The notes below the pieces were generated by a model. The model was not told the DNA's origin. It did no database searches and saw nothing but the letters and a program-made list of their open reading frames with translations. A program made the position numbers and the translations under genes. Below are positions 28,123-37,723 of a stretch of 64,000 nt of DNA, in pieces (the stretch's first letter is position 1; every line of letters begins with the position of its first letter). The DNA is from Nitratireductor sp. (GTDB lineage Bacteria > Pseudomonadota > Alphaproteobacteria > Rhizobiales > Rhizobiaceae). The stretch is taken from the NCBI GenBank assembly GCA_017854535.1, contig JAFMHL010000018.1, forward strand, positions 1-64,000, in the 5' to 3' direction.

Positions 28123-28636
28123 CTGGTTTCGGCCTTCAAAGCATTGTTTTTCGTGATAGAATTGCAACACTTGCAGCAAGAGTCGTCAAGGAAAGAGTTG
28201 TGAGACCAAAGATGCGCATTTTGCCTATTTTCAGCCACAAACTGATCAGAGTAGTTCTTTCGCGTCTTTTGCTGTCCAGTTTGAGTCCGCTTGTCAAAAT
28301 TTCAGTTTGAATTTGGTTTTGATAAGACTTTTGAAACGGGACGCCGATATACTGTAAAATCAGAATATCGGAAAATGCTTAGGCCAATTGAAGAATTAAA
28401 AGGTGAAACACGATTTTCACTTCAAAGAAGTGGGTTCATTCTTGTTTCATGGCGAATATATGGCCGATATAGGCCGTAGTTTAGCCGAAAACAGTCGGTA
28501 TAGAATTGAGACCGCAAACATGAATTGATCTGCATGGCCAATGATGGGGCATGTAAGATTGAAAAGAATACAGAGATATGATGCGCTGTTTGCAGGGCAC
28601 TTAAAAGTCTCGATGGTGAGAAAGAGTTTCGAGTTT
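28123..28636. other. Intergenic region upstream of the ExoR-like gene
   Basis: About 500 bases between divergent genes with no supported gene. It holds an inverted repeat CCGATAT/ATATCGG (28344-28350 and 28365-28371), and a related GGCCGATATAGGCC element near 28460. These could be operators for the downstream gene. No clear promoter hexamers were picked out. Confidence 0.4.
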
Positions 28637-29461
28637 ATGTTGACCGCTAAACGTCAAATGATTGGAAAAAATGTCCGGCTGGCAGTGTTAACCGCTGTTG
28701 TTGTCGCGATTGCATCTCCCGTATTTTTTGTGACACCTGCATCAGCCTTTGATCCCAAGCAAGTTTTCAAAGAAGAAAAACCGTCTCAGAAAAAATTGTT
28801 TCGGTGGTATTTGAAAAAGAAAAAAGAGGGCGACGACGACGAAGCCCTTGATGTTCTGGAATATGCCGCGGATCAGGGGATATCCACGGCCCAGTGGAAA
28901 CTTGGCAAGATGTATGAGTTCGGCGATAGCGTTGAGCGAGACCAGAAAAAGGCGTTCGAGTTTTATCAGAAAATTGCCAATAACTATGGCGAAGCCCGGC
29001 CTAACACCCCCGAATGGGCAATTACCGGAAAAGCCATGGTCGCTTTAGGCCATTATTACCGTGATGGACTGCCGGAAGCTAATTTGGCGCCAAATGCGAC
29101 TGAAGCGCGGGTAATGTTCACCACCGCTGCTATGTATTTTCGTGATGCCGATGGCCAGTTTGAACTGGCAAAGCTTATTCTAGATGGCAAAGGCACACTT
29201 GATGAAGGCCGTCAGGCAATTCGCATGCTGCAATTGGCAAAGAAAAATGGTCATTCTGGCGCCTTAGCCCTTTTGGGCTCTGCCTTGGTAGAAGGCGAAT
29301 ATGTGTCGCAAGATGTGGTTCGCGGACTTTCAATGCTCACAAAAGCCGCTGAAAGAGCGCCGGCGGATATGTTGCCTTGGATACAAAGTCTTCAACAAGA
29401 AGCATTTGCCCTAGCCAGCGTTGACCAGCGCCAAGCTGCAATCACAGCTGCATCTAACTGA
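28637..29461 (+). CDS. exoR: Sel1-repeat secreted protein, ExoR-like
   Basis: 274 residues. A signal peptide ends near ASAFDP (about residue 36). Then come Sel1-like helical repeats: GISTAQWKLGKMYEFGD, MVALGHYYRDG, DADGQFELAKLILDGKG and GHSGALALLGSALVEG. Rhizobial ExoR is a periplasmic Sel1-repeat protein of about 268 residues that holds the ExoS sensor kinase off and thereby represses succinoglycan and activates flagella. The repeat layout, length and secretion fit, but Sel1 proteins are generic and no exoS/chvI genes are near, so the name is provisional. The start is uncertain; ATGs at 28541 and 28613 are also in frame. Confidence 0.7.
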   Translation: MLTAKRQMIGKNVRLAVLTAVVVAIASPVFFVTPASAFDPKQVFKEEKPSQKKLFRWYLKKKKEGDDDEALDVLEYAADQGISTAQWKLGKMYEFGDSVERDQKKAFEFYQKIANNYGEARPNTPEWAITGKAMVALGHYYRDGLPEANLAPNATEARVMFTTAAMYFRDADGQFELAKLILDGKGTLDEGRQAIRMLQLAKKNGHSGALALLGSALVEGEYVSQDVVRGLSMLTKAAERAPADMLPWIQSLQQEAFALASVDQRQAAITAASN

Positions 29462-29462
29462 T

Positions 29463-29759
29463 TTAATCTTTCTTGGAAAAATCGAGCTGAGCGATCGAAT
29501 AGTTTTCGACTGTTCCTATTGGCGCTTGCGAATAAGGGCAGGGCGCATCAAGCATTTTCCAGCTTGTATTGTTCAAAACCGTTTCACATCTCGCCATCTT
29601 CATGCCAGTAGGAGATTTGATGCAAGCGGTTTGTCCCTCAGCCACTTCTCCGCCCGAATGACGGCACGTACATTCAGGGCCAGCCTGGGCAGGTTGGACA
29701 ATTGCCAAACTAGAGGCAAAAAACAGAGTTACATAAAAAATCTGCTGAAATGTTCTCAT
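29463..29759 (-). CDS. Small cysteine-rich secreted protein
   Basis: 98 residues from ATG 29759; 117 if the upstream ATG at 29816 is used. Signal peptide ends at AQAG (about 27). The mature region starts CTCRHSGGEVAEGQTAC and contains six cysteines, suggesting disulfides in the periplasm. Homologues of this kind occur next to ExoR-like genes in Rhizobiales, as far as I recall, but no function is known to me. It ends one base from the convergent ExoR-like gene. Confidence 0.68.
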   Translation of the reverse strand: MRTFQQIFYVTLFFASSLAIVQPAQAGPECTCRHSGGEVAEGQTACIKSPTGMKMARCETVLNNTSWKMLDAPCPYSQAPIGTVENYSIAQLDFSKKD

Positions 29760-29917
29760 AGGCGGAGTTTGCGCCCGATTCTTGTTTCTGTCAAATGCGT
29801 CATTTGATGGACACAAACACCAAACAGACTGTTTACCGGAGTTCGGCTTGTTATCGATAACGCTTGCTCTATTTTATCTTTAGGAATGATAGCGCTCGTT
29901 CAAAAAGGGAAAATTCA

Positions 29918-30691
29918 ATGAGATTAACTCGTAGACATTTTATCGGTTCATCTGCTGCGGCAGCTGCAACGATCACTTTATTGCCTTTCGCGGCTCAAGC
30001 AGCGGCCCACGCTAGTGATGTTTTCACCACAAGTGGCGGCGATATTACTATACACCCCATCAGCCATGCATCCTTTGTAATGGAAACACCGGTTGGCACG
30101 ATTTACGTTGATCCTGTTGGAGATGAAGCATCTTACAGCGCGTTTCCAAAACCTGATTTAGTTTTGGTGACCCATGAACATGGTGATCACTATAAGCAGG
30201 AACTGTTGGAGGCTGTCGTAACTGAAAATACCAAGCTGATTACGAATCCGGCTGTCTTTGAAAAATTGCCTGACGGCATGAAAGCCAAAGCCGTTAAGAT
30301 TGCCAATGGCGAAACATCTGAGTTTACAGGTATTTCTATTGAAGCGATCGCGGCTTATAACACCACAGAAGATCGCATGAATTTCCATCCCAAAGGCCGT
30401 GATAATGGTTATGTCATCAACTTTGATGATTTCCGCGTATATGTTTCAGGCGACACAGAAGACATTCCTGAAATGCGTGCCTTGCAGGGTATTGATCTGG
30501 CATTTGTATGTATGAACTTGCCTTTTACAATGGATGTGGCAGCAGCGGCATCTGCGGTTGGCGAGTTCAAGCCGAAGTTTGTTTACCCATATCATTATCG
30601 TGGTCGTGACAATGGAACCCAAGATCCGGCAGAGTTTGCCAAATTGATTGGCGAGGGAACTGAAGTCAAAATGGGCGGTTGGTACGGCTGA
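29918..30691 (+). CDS. Tat-exported MBL-fold metallo-hydrolase (UlaG-like)
   Basis: 257 residues. A twin-arginine signal is visible, LTRRHFIGSS followed by an alanine-rich hydrophobic stretch cleaved near AQAAAHA (about residue 30), so the folded metal enzyme should be exported to the periplasm. The metal motif is THEHGDHY (about 83-90), with GDTED (about 183) and PYHYRG (about 223) as further ligands. It resembles the UlaG/UPF0173-type metallo-hydrolases. AGGGA precedes ATG 29918; the open frame begins earlier at 29864. Substrate unknown. Confidence 0.84.
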   Translation: MRLTRRHFIGSSAAAAATITLLPFAAQAAAHASDVFTTSGGDITIHPISHASFVMETPVGTIYVDPVGDEASYSAFPKPDLVLVTHEHGDHYKQELLEAVVTENTKLITNPAVFEKLPDGMKAKAVKIANGETSEFTGISIEAIAAYNTTEDRMNFHPKGRDNGYVINFDDFRVYVSGDTEDIPEMRALQGIDLAFVCMNLPFTMDVAAAASAVGEFKPKFVYPYHYRGRDNGTQDPAEFAKLIGEGTEVKMGGWYG

Positions 30692-30698
30692 TCAAAAC

Positions 30699-30723
30699 AA
30701 GGCGCGGGGAAATCGCGCGCCTT
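30699..30723 (-). terminator. Terminator of xth overlapping its stop codon
   Basis: AAGGCGCG and CGCGCCTT form a perfect 8-bp hairpin. On the minus strand it is followed by TTGTTTTG, and the hairpin includes the xth stop codon. It may also end plus-strand transcripts from the metallo-hydrolase, though no T-run follows on that side. Confidence 0.55.
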
Positions 30724-31510
30724 ACCCAATCTCTGCCCAAACAGGCACATGATCTGAGGGCTTTTCCCAGTCGCGGGTATGCTTGTCTACGTTAACGCCC
30801 TTTAGCATGTCAGCTGCTTCCGCTGAAAATAATAGGTGATCAATGCGAATACCGTTATTGCGTTGCCAAGCACCAGCTTGATAATCCCAGAACGTGTAGG
30901 TTTGCGGAGCATCATTGGTATTTCGTAGAGCATCGGTAAAACCCAAATTACAAAGTTGGCGAAACAAAGAGCGGCTTTCTGGTCTAAACAGCGCATCACC
31001 TTCCCACGTTTTTGGATCATGACAATCCTCTGGCATAGGGATAACGTTGTAATCACCCGCCAAGATCAGTGCCTCTTCCAACGCTAGGCGTTCCTTTGCC
31101 CAGTCAATCAGGCGCTCCATCCATTGCAGCTTGTAAGTAAATTTCTCCGTATCGACTGGATTGCCGTTGGGTAGATAAAGCGAGACGACGCGCAATGGCT
31201 TTTCACCAACTGTGAACACGCCCTCGATAAAACGAGCTTGCTCATCTTCATTATCGCAGTCACGCAGAGGCAGTCCGCGATTGACCTCATCAAATGGCAG
31301 TTTGGAAAGTAAGGCAACGCCGTTGAATCCCTTTTGACCATGGGTCTCGAGATTGTAGCCAAGCCCTTCAATTTCATCGCGCGGAAAATTTTCATCAACG
31401 GATTTGATCTCCTGCAAACAGGCGATATCCGGCTGTGCTTCTTTGAGCCAGGCAATCAGATTATCGTGACGGGCTTTAATGCCGTTAATGTTCCAGGTGG
31501 CTATTTTCAT
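30722..31510 (-). CDS. xth: Exodeoxyribonuclease III
   Basis: 262 residues, standard length. Endonuclease/exonuclease/phosphatase fold acting in base-excision repair as AP endonuclease and 3' exonuclease. Visible landmarks: TWNINGIKAR (residues 5-14), CLQEIKS (E about 36, metal), GDYNV (about 150), the NGIRIDHLL segment and the final SDHVPVW catalytic Asp-His. A TTG six codons upstream is open, but ATG 31510 gives the classical start. It ends in a terminator hairpin. Confidence 0.95.
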   Translation of the reverse strand: MKIATWNINGIKARHDNLIAWLKEAQPDIACLQEIKSVDENFPRDEIEGLGYNLETHGQKGFNGVALLSKLPFDEVNRGLPLRDCDNEDEQARFIEGVFTVGEKPLRVVSLYLPNGNPVDTEKFTYKLQWMERLIDWAKERLALEEALILAGDYNVIPMPEDCHDPKTWEGDALFRPESRSLFRQLCNLGFTDALRNTNDAPQTYTFWDYQAGAWQRNNGIRIDHLLFSAEAADMLKGVNVDKHTRDWEKPSDHVPVWAEIG

Positions 31511-31624
31511 GGGCTGCTTTCGTTGCAAGCTATATCGTTAAAAAATATGACTTTTCGACAGTAATAGTAGCATTGTTATTACGATCATGAACCCTGGTAT
31601 TTTACTCGTTTTGGGACCACGTTC

Positions 31625-31867
31625 TTAAATCCTTTCGAGGTTATAAAGTCTGATTTCCGGTGGTGGTGTTAATTTTACGCGGCCATGAAAGATATATGGA
31701 AAGTATCTTTGAGGATCGTGCGTAAGTTTGGCCGTTTCTTTCTCTGCTTGGTAAGCAGATAAATAGTGCAGAAAAAAGAAAATTATAACTGTTGTAAGAT
31801 ATTGCAAATCAGTCGGGATGTCTCTCAATTCCTTTAATTGAAAATTGATCGCTTCAAGAAATTCCAT
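31625..31867 (-). CDS. Small putative membrane protein, unknown
   Basis: 80 residues with one hydrophobic segment (about 23-40, LTTVIIFFFLHYL) and an otherwise polar sequence. The ATG at 31867 follows GGGAG at rather long spacing. The gap between xth and erpA would otherwise be empty. I do not recognise it, and it could be a chance frame. Confidence 0.4.
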   Translation of the reverse strand: MEFLEAINFQLKELRDIPTDLQYLTTVIIFFFLHYLSAYQAEKETAKLTHDPQRYFPYIFHGRVKLTPPPEIRLYNLERI

Positions 31868-31944
31868 ACTATCTCAAACTTCTCCCTTCGAATATCCGAG
31901 GTAGAGCGCCAATGGCGGTAACCAAACTCAGATACTAATAGCAA

Positions 31945-32292
31945 TTATACAGAAAAGCTCGTGCCGCAGCCACAGCTTGCAACAGCATTCGGGTTTTTTA
32001 TCTCAAAGCTTTGGCCCATCAAATTGTCTACGAAGTCGACTTCTGAGCCGCCCATGTAAATCAATGACATTTGGTCGATGTAAATCTCGCCGCCATTTTT
32101 GGAAAACACCAAATCATCATCGGCGGGTTTTTCATCCACCAAATCATATTTGTAGGAAAAGCCTGAGCATCCGCCACCTTCAACTGAAATGCGCAAGGCG
32201 TTCTTATCAGGTGTATCTGCAAGAATGCTTGCAACACGTTCATAGGCTGCATCTGATACAGTTACGGTGGAGGAGGGTACTGGGGCGTTCAT
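31945..32292 (-). CDS. erpA: A-type iron-sulfur cluster insertion protein
   Basis: 115 residues. The three cluster-ligand cysteines of A-type carriers are present, one in EGGGCSGFSYK (about 45) and the CGC pair near the end (SCGCGTSFSV). The protein carries Fe-S clusters from the assembly scaffold to target enzymes in the cytoplasm. The name erpA follows the alphaproteobacterial position beside dgt and the C-terminal GCGTSFSV; IscA- or SufA-type assignment is possible. ATG 32292 was chosen; a longer frame starts at 32373. It is divergent from dgt. Confidence 0.88.
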   Translation of the reverse strand: MNAPVPSSTVTVSDAAYERVASILADTPDKNALRISVEGGGCSGFSYKYDLVDEKPADDDLVFSKNGGEIYIDQMSLIYMGGSEVDFVDNLMGQSFEIKNPNAVASCGCGTSFSV

Positions 32293-32452
32293 GGGCGTCT
32301 CTTTCATGCGAAGGATTGCTGTTCTAAAGATAGGCTTTAACAAAACAGACTTCAAGCGGGGCCTTATAATCATCGTGAGGATGTCTTCAAATCGAGACTA
32401 AACTCACCTAAAGAAGTGTAACGGCAGAAAAATAGGGCAAGCAGGTAGCGTT

Positions 32453-33691
32453 TTGAAAAATTCGAAAACAGAATTAGGCGATGCTGAGTTCCAACCCGCA
32501 TCGCGCTTTGGCCTTATGCCCTATGCCTGTTTGGCGAAAGACAGCAAAGGGCGGTTGTTTCCCGAAAGCGATTCGCCAACCCGAACCCCATTTCAGCGTG
32601 ATCGAGACAGAATAATCCATTCAACCGCGTTTCGTCGTTTGAAACATAAAACGCAGGTTTTCGTTTATCATGAAGGGGATCATTACCGCACAAGGCTGAC
32701 CCATTCTATCGAAGTTGCTCAAATCGCCAGAGCCTTGGCGCGCGCTTTTTCGGTTGATGAGGATTTGGCTGAAGCATTGGCGCTATGCCATGATTTTGGC
32801 CATACTCCGTTTGGACATACGGGCGAAGATGAGTTGAACGAATTGATGACGCCTTACGGTGGCTTTGATCATAATGCCCAATCCCTGCGTATCGTGACCA
32901 AGCTTGAGAAACGCTATGCGGAATTTGATGGGTTAAACCTTGCTTGGGAAACTCTGGAAGGGTTGGTCAAACACAATGGCCCCCTGACTGGTCCATATTC
33001 TAAAGGCGAACCGTTGCCGGGGCCAATCGCAGAGTTTAACGCGCTGTTCGATTTAGATATTGAACGCCATTCAAGTCTTGAAGCTCAATGCGCGGCCATA
33101 GCTGATGACATTGCCTATAATGCCCATGATCTTGATGACGGTCTAAGGGCGCATTTGTTCACCTTGGCAGACTTGGATGGCGTTCCTTTGGTCAACGAAC
33201 ATTTGAATTTGGTTCGCGATCTTTATCCTGGATTGGATGAAAGCCGTATCGTTCATGAAATCGTGCGTCGCCAGATTACGGTTATGGTTGAGGATGTCAT
33301 CCGTCAAACGCAAGTAAACCTCGATCAACTAAAACCAAAGAGTATTGAAGATATCAGAAATGCTGGCAAAACAATTGTCACATTTAGTGCTGAAATGGCT
33401 GCAAAAGAAAAGGCCATCAAAGCATTTTTGTTCAAACATATGTACCGCGCGCCAAGTGTCGTAAATGTTCGCGAAGACGCCAAAAAGGTTGTCAGTGATT
33501 TGTTCAATATGTATTTCAGCGGCAAAGCCCAAATGCCAAATGAATGGGGCTTGGACTGGCAGGATACAGCGGCTCGATTGGACGAACAAAAAAAGGCTCG
33601 GCTGGTTTGTGATTTTCTGTCGGGGATGACCGATCGCTATGCCATTTTAGAACACCAACGCTTGTTTGACGTTACCCCAGATTTGCGATAG
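32453..33691 (+). CDS. dgt: Deoxyguanosinetriphosphate triphosphohydrolase-like protein
   Basis: 412 residues. HD-domain hydrolase removing triphosphate from dNTPs. Metal-binding HD pattern: [13 protein letters not shown] (about 80), [14 protein letters not shown] (about 110), and a downstream aspartate in [14 protein letters not shown] (about 218). The N-terminal [23 protein letters not shown] is typical of the alphaproteobacterial clade. The apparent start is TTG 32453, with AGGTAG upstream. The neighbours argS, SPOR protein and nagZ follow in the order usual for Rhizobiales. Confidence 0.92.
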   Translation: MKNSKTELGDAEFQPASRFGLMPYACLAKDSKGRLFPESDSPTRTPFQRDRDRIIHSTAFRRLKHKTQVFVYHEGDHYRTRLTHSIEVAQIARALARAFSVDEDLAEALALCHDFGHTPFGHTGEDELNELMTPYGGFDHNAQSLRIVTKLEKRYAEFDGLNLAWETLEGLVKHNGPLTGPYSKGEPLPGPIAEFNALFDLDIERHSSLEAQCAAIADDIAYNAHDLDDGLRAHLFTLADLDGVPLVNEHLNLVRDLYPGLDESRIVHEIVRRQITVMVEDVIRQTQVNLDQLKPKSIEDIRNAGKTIVTFSAEMAAKEKAIKAFLFKHMYRAPSVVNVREDAKKVVSDLFNMYFSGKAQMPNEWGLDWQDTAARLDEQKKARLVCDFLSGMTDRYAILEHQRLFDVTPDLR

Positions 33692-33806
33692 GCGAAGCGT
33701 CAACAAACAATCTTTCAACCCTACGAAACAAATTGATTTTCACATTGGTTTGTACGGGCAGAATCCGCTGAACAAGCTGGATTTCAATTCAATAAAGTAA
33801 GAAGTT

Positions 33807-35606
33807 ATGATATCGAAACACGCATCATCCAGCAGCATTTTCAAAATCTTCGAGAATATTGTTAAAAAACATCTGCAATCATTTGATTTAGATGGATTAA
33901 ATGAAACGATGTTGGGTCGCATTGCAGTCGAGCCTCCGCGCGACTCTGCCCATGGCGATCTGGCAATCAATGCCGCTATGGTGCTGGCAAAGCCTCTTGG
34001 TTTGAACCCAAGAGAATTAGCAGGACGTTTGTCTGAGGCACTCAAAAACGAAGCAAACGTCACCAGCGCCGATATAGCCGGTCCTGGATTTATCAATTTA
34101 CGCCTTGATCCATCCTTCTGGACGGATCATCTCGCACAAATGATTGCGTCGGGGTCAAGCTATGGCAGCGGAGAATTCGGCATCAAGTCTGACGGCAATC
34201 CATGCAAGGTAAATGTGGAATATGTTTCGGCCAATCCAACAGGCCCAATGCATGTTGGCCATTGTCGCGGGGCGGTGGTCGGCGATGCGCTGGCAAACCT
34301 TCTGGCTTTTGCCGGATTTGATGTCACCAAAGAATATGTGATCAATGATGCAGGCGCCCAAATAGATGTTTTGGCGCGTTCTGTTGAGCTGCGTTATCAT
34401 GAAGCTCTGGGTGAAGATATCGGTGAAATCCCCCAAGGCCTGTACCCAGCCGACTATCTGGTTCCTGTTGGCGAAGCGCTGGCCAAAGAGTTTGGCGAAA
34501 AGCTAAAGGCCATGGGTGAATGCGAACGGATGGAGCTGCTGAAAGATCGCGCGATCGACGCCATGATGGCATTGATAAAAGACGATCTACAGCTTTTGAA
34601 TGTTCACCATGATGTATTTTTCTCTGAACGCACATTGCATGTGGTGGATGGAAACAAGTCCAAAATTAGCGAAGCCCTTGATGTCATGCGTGCTGGTGAC
34701 TTTGTCTATGATGGCAGGTTACCTCCGCCAAAGGGTGAGGTTCCCGAAGACTGGGAAGATCGTGAACAAACATTGTTCCGTTCTACCGCCGTTGGCGATG
34801 ACATGGACCGTCCTTTGATAAAGTCCGATGGCTCTTACACCTATTTCGCTGCTGACGTGGCCTATTTCAAAGACAAGTTTGATCGTGGCTTTGAACGCAT
34901 GGTCTTTGTTTTGGGCGCTGATCATGGTGGTTACGTTAAGCGGTTGAAAGCAGTTGCCAAAGCAGTTGCCGGAGATAAAGCTGAACTGGATGTACTTCTA
35001 ACCCAATTGGTGAAGCTGTATAGAAATGGCGAGCCCGTTAGAATGTCTAAACGGTCAGGGGATTTCATTACCCTTCGCGAAGTTGTCGAGGAAGTCGGCA
35101 CAGATGCAGTACGTTTCATGATGCTTTACCGTAAGCCTGAAGCACCGCTCGATTTCGATTTTGCCAAAGTAACCGAACAGTCAAAAGACAATCCGGTATT
35201 CTATGTTCAATACGCCCATGCCAGATGCTTTTCTGTTTTGCGCCAGTCAAAAACGGAAATGCCCGATCTGGATTTGAGTGTGGAAGCGATGGCGAATGCT
35301 GATTTGTCGCTTTTATCCGATGAAAGCGAGTTAGGCCTCATCAAGAAGATGGCTGAATTTCCGCGAATGATTGACCAGGCGGCTAATGCAGACGAGCCTC
35401 ATAGAGTAGCTTTTTACCTGCATGAACTGGCTTCTGAGCTTCATTCCCATTGGAATCGTGGCAAAGAAATGCCAGAATTACGGTTTATTAACCCTAAAAG
35501 TGCAAAACTTACTTTAGCCAGAATGGGTTTGTTGCAGGCAATGTCTAACATATTGGCTTCCGGGCTCTCCATAATTGGGGCCAGTGCCCCGGAGGAAATG
35601 CGTTAG
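33807..35606 (+). CDS. argS: Arginyl-tRNA synthetase
   Basis: 599 residues. Class I synthetase. The N-terminal tRNA-binding domain (1-110) ends in [10 protein letters not shown]. The HIGH-type motif is [15 protein letters not shown] (about 141-155), and the KMSKS counterpart is MSKRSGD (about 413), without the first lysine, as usual in ArgRS. C-terminal DALR anticodon domain with YVQYAHARC (about 470). AAGAAG precedes the ATG. First gene of a plus-strand run to nagZ. Confidence 0.96.
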   Translation: MISKHASSSSIFKIFENIVKKHLQSFDLDGLNETMLGRIAVEPPRDSAHGDLAINAAMVLAKPLGLNPRELAGRLSEALKNEANVTSADIAGPGFINLRLDPSFWTDHLAQMIASGSSYGSGEFGIKSDGNPCKVNVEYVSANPTGPMHVGHCRGAVVGDALANLLAFAGFDVTKEYVINDAGAQIDVLARSVELRYHEALGEDIGEIPQGLYPADYLVPVGEALAKEFGEKLKAMGECERMELLKDRAIDAMMALIKDDLQLLNVHHDVFFSERTLHVVDGNKSKISEALDVMRAGDFVYDGRLPPPKGEVPEDWEDREQTLFRSTAVGDDMDRPLIKSDGSYTYFAADVAYFKDKFDRGFERMVFVLGADHGGYVKRLKAVAKAVAGDKAELDVLLTQLVKLYRNGEPVRMSKRSGDFITLREVVEEVGTDAVRFMMLYRKPEAPLDFDFAKVTEQSKDNPVFYVQYAHARCFSVLRQSKTEMPDLDLSVEAMANADLSLLSDESELGLIKKMAEFPRMIDQAANADEPHRVAFYLHELASELHSHWNRGKEMPELRFINPKSAKLTLARMGLLQAMSNILASGLSIIGASAPEEMR

Positions 35607-35704
35607 AAAGGTTTCTTAAAACCGTCACATTGCGTGCATCGGGTTGCCTTTTTCTTCGGCTAGGCAGTTAGGCCAAGATTAGGCAAAGATGGATAGTAGC
35701 GTAA

Positions 35705-37633
35705 ATGACCGATCAAAATTTTGCATATCGAAACGACATCGATCCTGTGGTGGATGAAGACCCATTGGCAGAATTGGCCAGGATCGTTGCTGGAGACCCA
35801 GAGCCTAAGAAGCCAGAACCAGTTAAAGCCGTTGAGCCTGCGCCCGCTGCAGCGGCAGAATTCGATATAGAAGCTGAATTGATGCGTGAGCTCGGCGAGG
35901 CTGAACCCGGTCACGTTTCAGCCGTGCAAGAACCGGCAGAAGAAGCATTCGCACCAGCAATGCCGCCTCGTTCCCAGGCTACACCTGTTGCTTCTCAAGC
36001 GCATCAAGAACAAGAAATGAGCATTGAAGATCAGCTAATGGCTGAATTGAGCAATGACGATTTCGCAGAAGTTAATACTACACAAACCGATCCAGTTGAT
36101 AAAATTGAAGCGGTGGCAGCAGAGTTGAAAGTTGACGTCGAGCCGGTAATTGAGCCGACTGTAAATGTTGATCACGCCGCTACCAAAGCGAGCGAAGTGG
36201 CAAATGATGTTGTCGAAGATGATCTGGAAGACTTCTTTTCTGACGGGTTTTCCGACCTATTAGAAGAAGAAGTTGCAGAACAAACAGCTCCTGTTAAGGC
36301 CAAATCTCTTGCAACCCCGCAAATAAATGAACCGGTCGCGGCACACTCTAGTGATTTCGATGAGCTTGAAAGCCAGTTTGAAGATGCCTTCGCAGCTGAA
36401 ATGGATTTGGATCAGCCTGAGCCAGCTAAGCCGGAAATTTCTATTGAACTTGATCTTGAAGCGGATTTTGCCAAGGCTTTTGAAGAACAAATGCAGTTTG
36501 ACGCGCCTGAGCTACAGCAACCTGTTCAAGCGCACGCAATCCCACAAGCCGCCATCCAACCAGAAGCACGCTATGATGACCACCTTTCAAATGATGTGGC
36601 TTTTGAAGATTTTGAAGACGAAAACATTGCTGCAGCACCTCTAGCGCCAAAACCTAGTCGTAGTGGGTTTAAGTTGGCAGTGGGTGCGTTATGCGCAGCC
36701 TTGGTCGTTGGCCTCGGCGTTGTTGGTTGGGGGGCTATGAGCGGTTCTGGCAATACCACTGGTGAGTCGACGATCATAAAGGCCGATAGCGAACCTGTGA
36801 AAGTCAAACCCGAAGAGCCTGGTGGCAAGAAAATCGAAAATCAGGACAATCAGGTTTACACAAAAGTTGCTGGCGCTGAGACCGATCAGAAAGTGCAAGA
36901 AGAATTGATATCCAGCCGTGAACAGGTCTCGGAAGATGCAAAGGCAACAAACCGCCTTGCACCAAAGGCTGAAACCAACGAGCAACAGGCAACATTGGGC
37001 ATATCTCCCAAGAAAGTAAGAACGTTAACTGTGAAGCCTGACGGAACGATTGTTCAGTCAGAGCCTGTTACACCTGCGCCAGCGGCTACACCTGCAGTCT
37101 CTTCTGCTCCAGTTGAAGCGACCACGCCTGCTGCTGAAGAATCCGTACTGGCATCTATTGATGGCGCATCTTCAACCGGAGAATTGGCAATTCCAACGCC
37201 AAGTCCTCTTCCAGCACCTGAACAAACAGCTTCGGTAAATGTTGCACCTGCGCCAAAGCCGGCCGCGCCAAAACCTGCTGCTCAGCCGGTTGAGGTTCAG
37301 GCGGCTCCGGCAGCAGTTGACCCTAATGCTCCAACCCAAATTGCTAATTTGAACGCGCCTCCTGCAGCTGCCACTCCTTCTGTTTCCAGCAGTGAATGGA
37401 AAGTTCAAGTTTCGTCTCAACGTTCCAGAGATGCGGCTGAAGCATCCTTCAAGAACATTCAAGGGCGCTTTGCATCTGTGTTGTCGGGCCGTTCGGCTAA
37501 TATAGAGCGCGCCGATGTTGATGGAAAAGGCACTTTTTATCGAGTGAAAATTTTGGCTGATTCCAAGTCGTCGGCTAATGATATTTGCTCTAGGCTAAAA
37601 TCTGCTGGCGGAAGTTGTTTCGTAACCCGCTAA
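35705..37633 (+). CDS. SPOR domain-containing inner membrane protein
   Basis: 642 residues. Long acidic Pro/Ala/Glu-rich N-terminal region in the cytoplasm (1-315), one membrane helix (about 320-341), a long periplasmic low-complexity stretch, and a C-terminal SPOR domain (about 563-642) beginning EWKVQVSSQRSRDAAEASF. SPOR domains bind glycan strands stripped of peptides at the division septum, so a role in cell division or cell wall remodelling is likely. It lies between argS and nagZ, as in other Rhizobiales, and is followed by a strong terminator. Confidence 0.9.
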   Translation: MTDQNFAYRNDIDPVVDEDPLAELARIVAGDPEPKKPEPVKAVEPAPAAAAEFDIEAELMRELGEAEPGHVSAVQEPAEEAFAPAMPPRSQATPVASQAHQEQEMSIEDQLMAELSNDDFAEVNTTQTDPVDKIEAVAAELKVDVEPVIEPTVNVDHAATKASEVANDVVEDDLEDFFSDGFSDLLEEEVAEQTAPVKAKSLATPQINEPVAAHSSDFDELESQFEDAFAAEMDLDQPEPAKPEISIELDLEADFAKAFEEQMQFDAPELQQPVQAHAIPQAAIQPEARYDDHLSNDVAFEDFEDENIAAAPLAPKPSRSGFKLAVGALCAALVVGLGVVGWGAMSGSGNTTGESTIIKADSEPVKVKPEEPGGKKIENQDNQVYTKVAGAETDQKVQEELISSREQVSEDAKATNRLAPKAETNEQQATLGISPKKVRTLTVKPDGTIVQSEPVTPAPAATPAVSSAPVEATTPAAEESVLASIDGASSTGELAIPTPSPLPAPEQTASVNVAPAPKPAAPKPAAQPVEVQAAPAAVDPNAPTQIANLNAPPAAATPSVSSSEWKVQVSSQRSRDAAEASFKNIQGRFASVLSGRSANIERADVDGKGTFYRVKILADSKSSANDICSRLKSAGGSCFVTR

Positions 37634-37653
37634 AACACATCTAATTCGCTTTG

Positions 37654-37686
37654 AAAACGTCCGTTTGCCAAAACGGGCGTTTTTTA
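37654..37686 (+). terminator. Strong Rho-independent terminator after the SPOR gene
   Basis: An 11-bp stem (AACGTCCGTTT with AAACGGGCGTT, one T-G pair), GCCA loop and a run of T. Lies about 20 bases after the stop codon and just before nagZ, so nagZ probably has its own promoter or depends on read-through. Confidence 0.85.
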
Positions 37687-37723
37687 CCTTGTGCGTTTTC
37701 AAACATCGACTATTTTTGCGTCC

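Noticed and set aside
28291-28479. 62-residue plus-strand frame in the intergenic region before the ExoR-like gene
   Set aside because: TTG start, no good ribosome site and no domain or signal seen.
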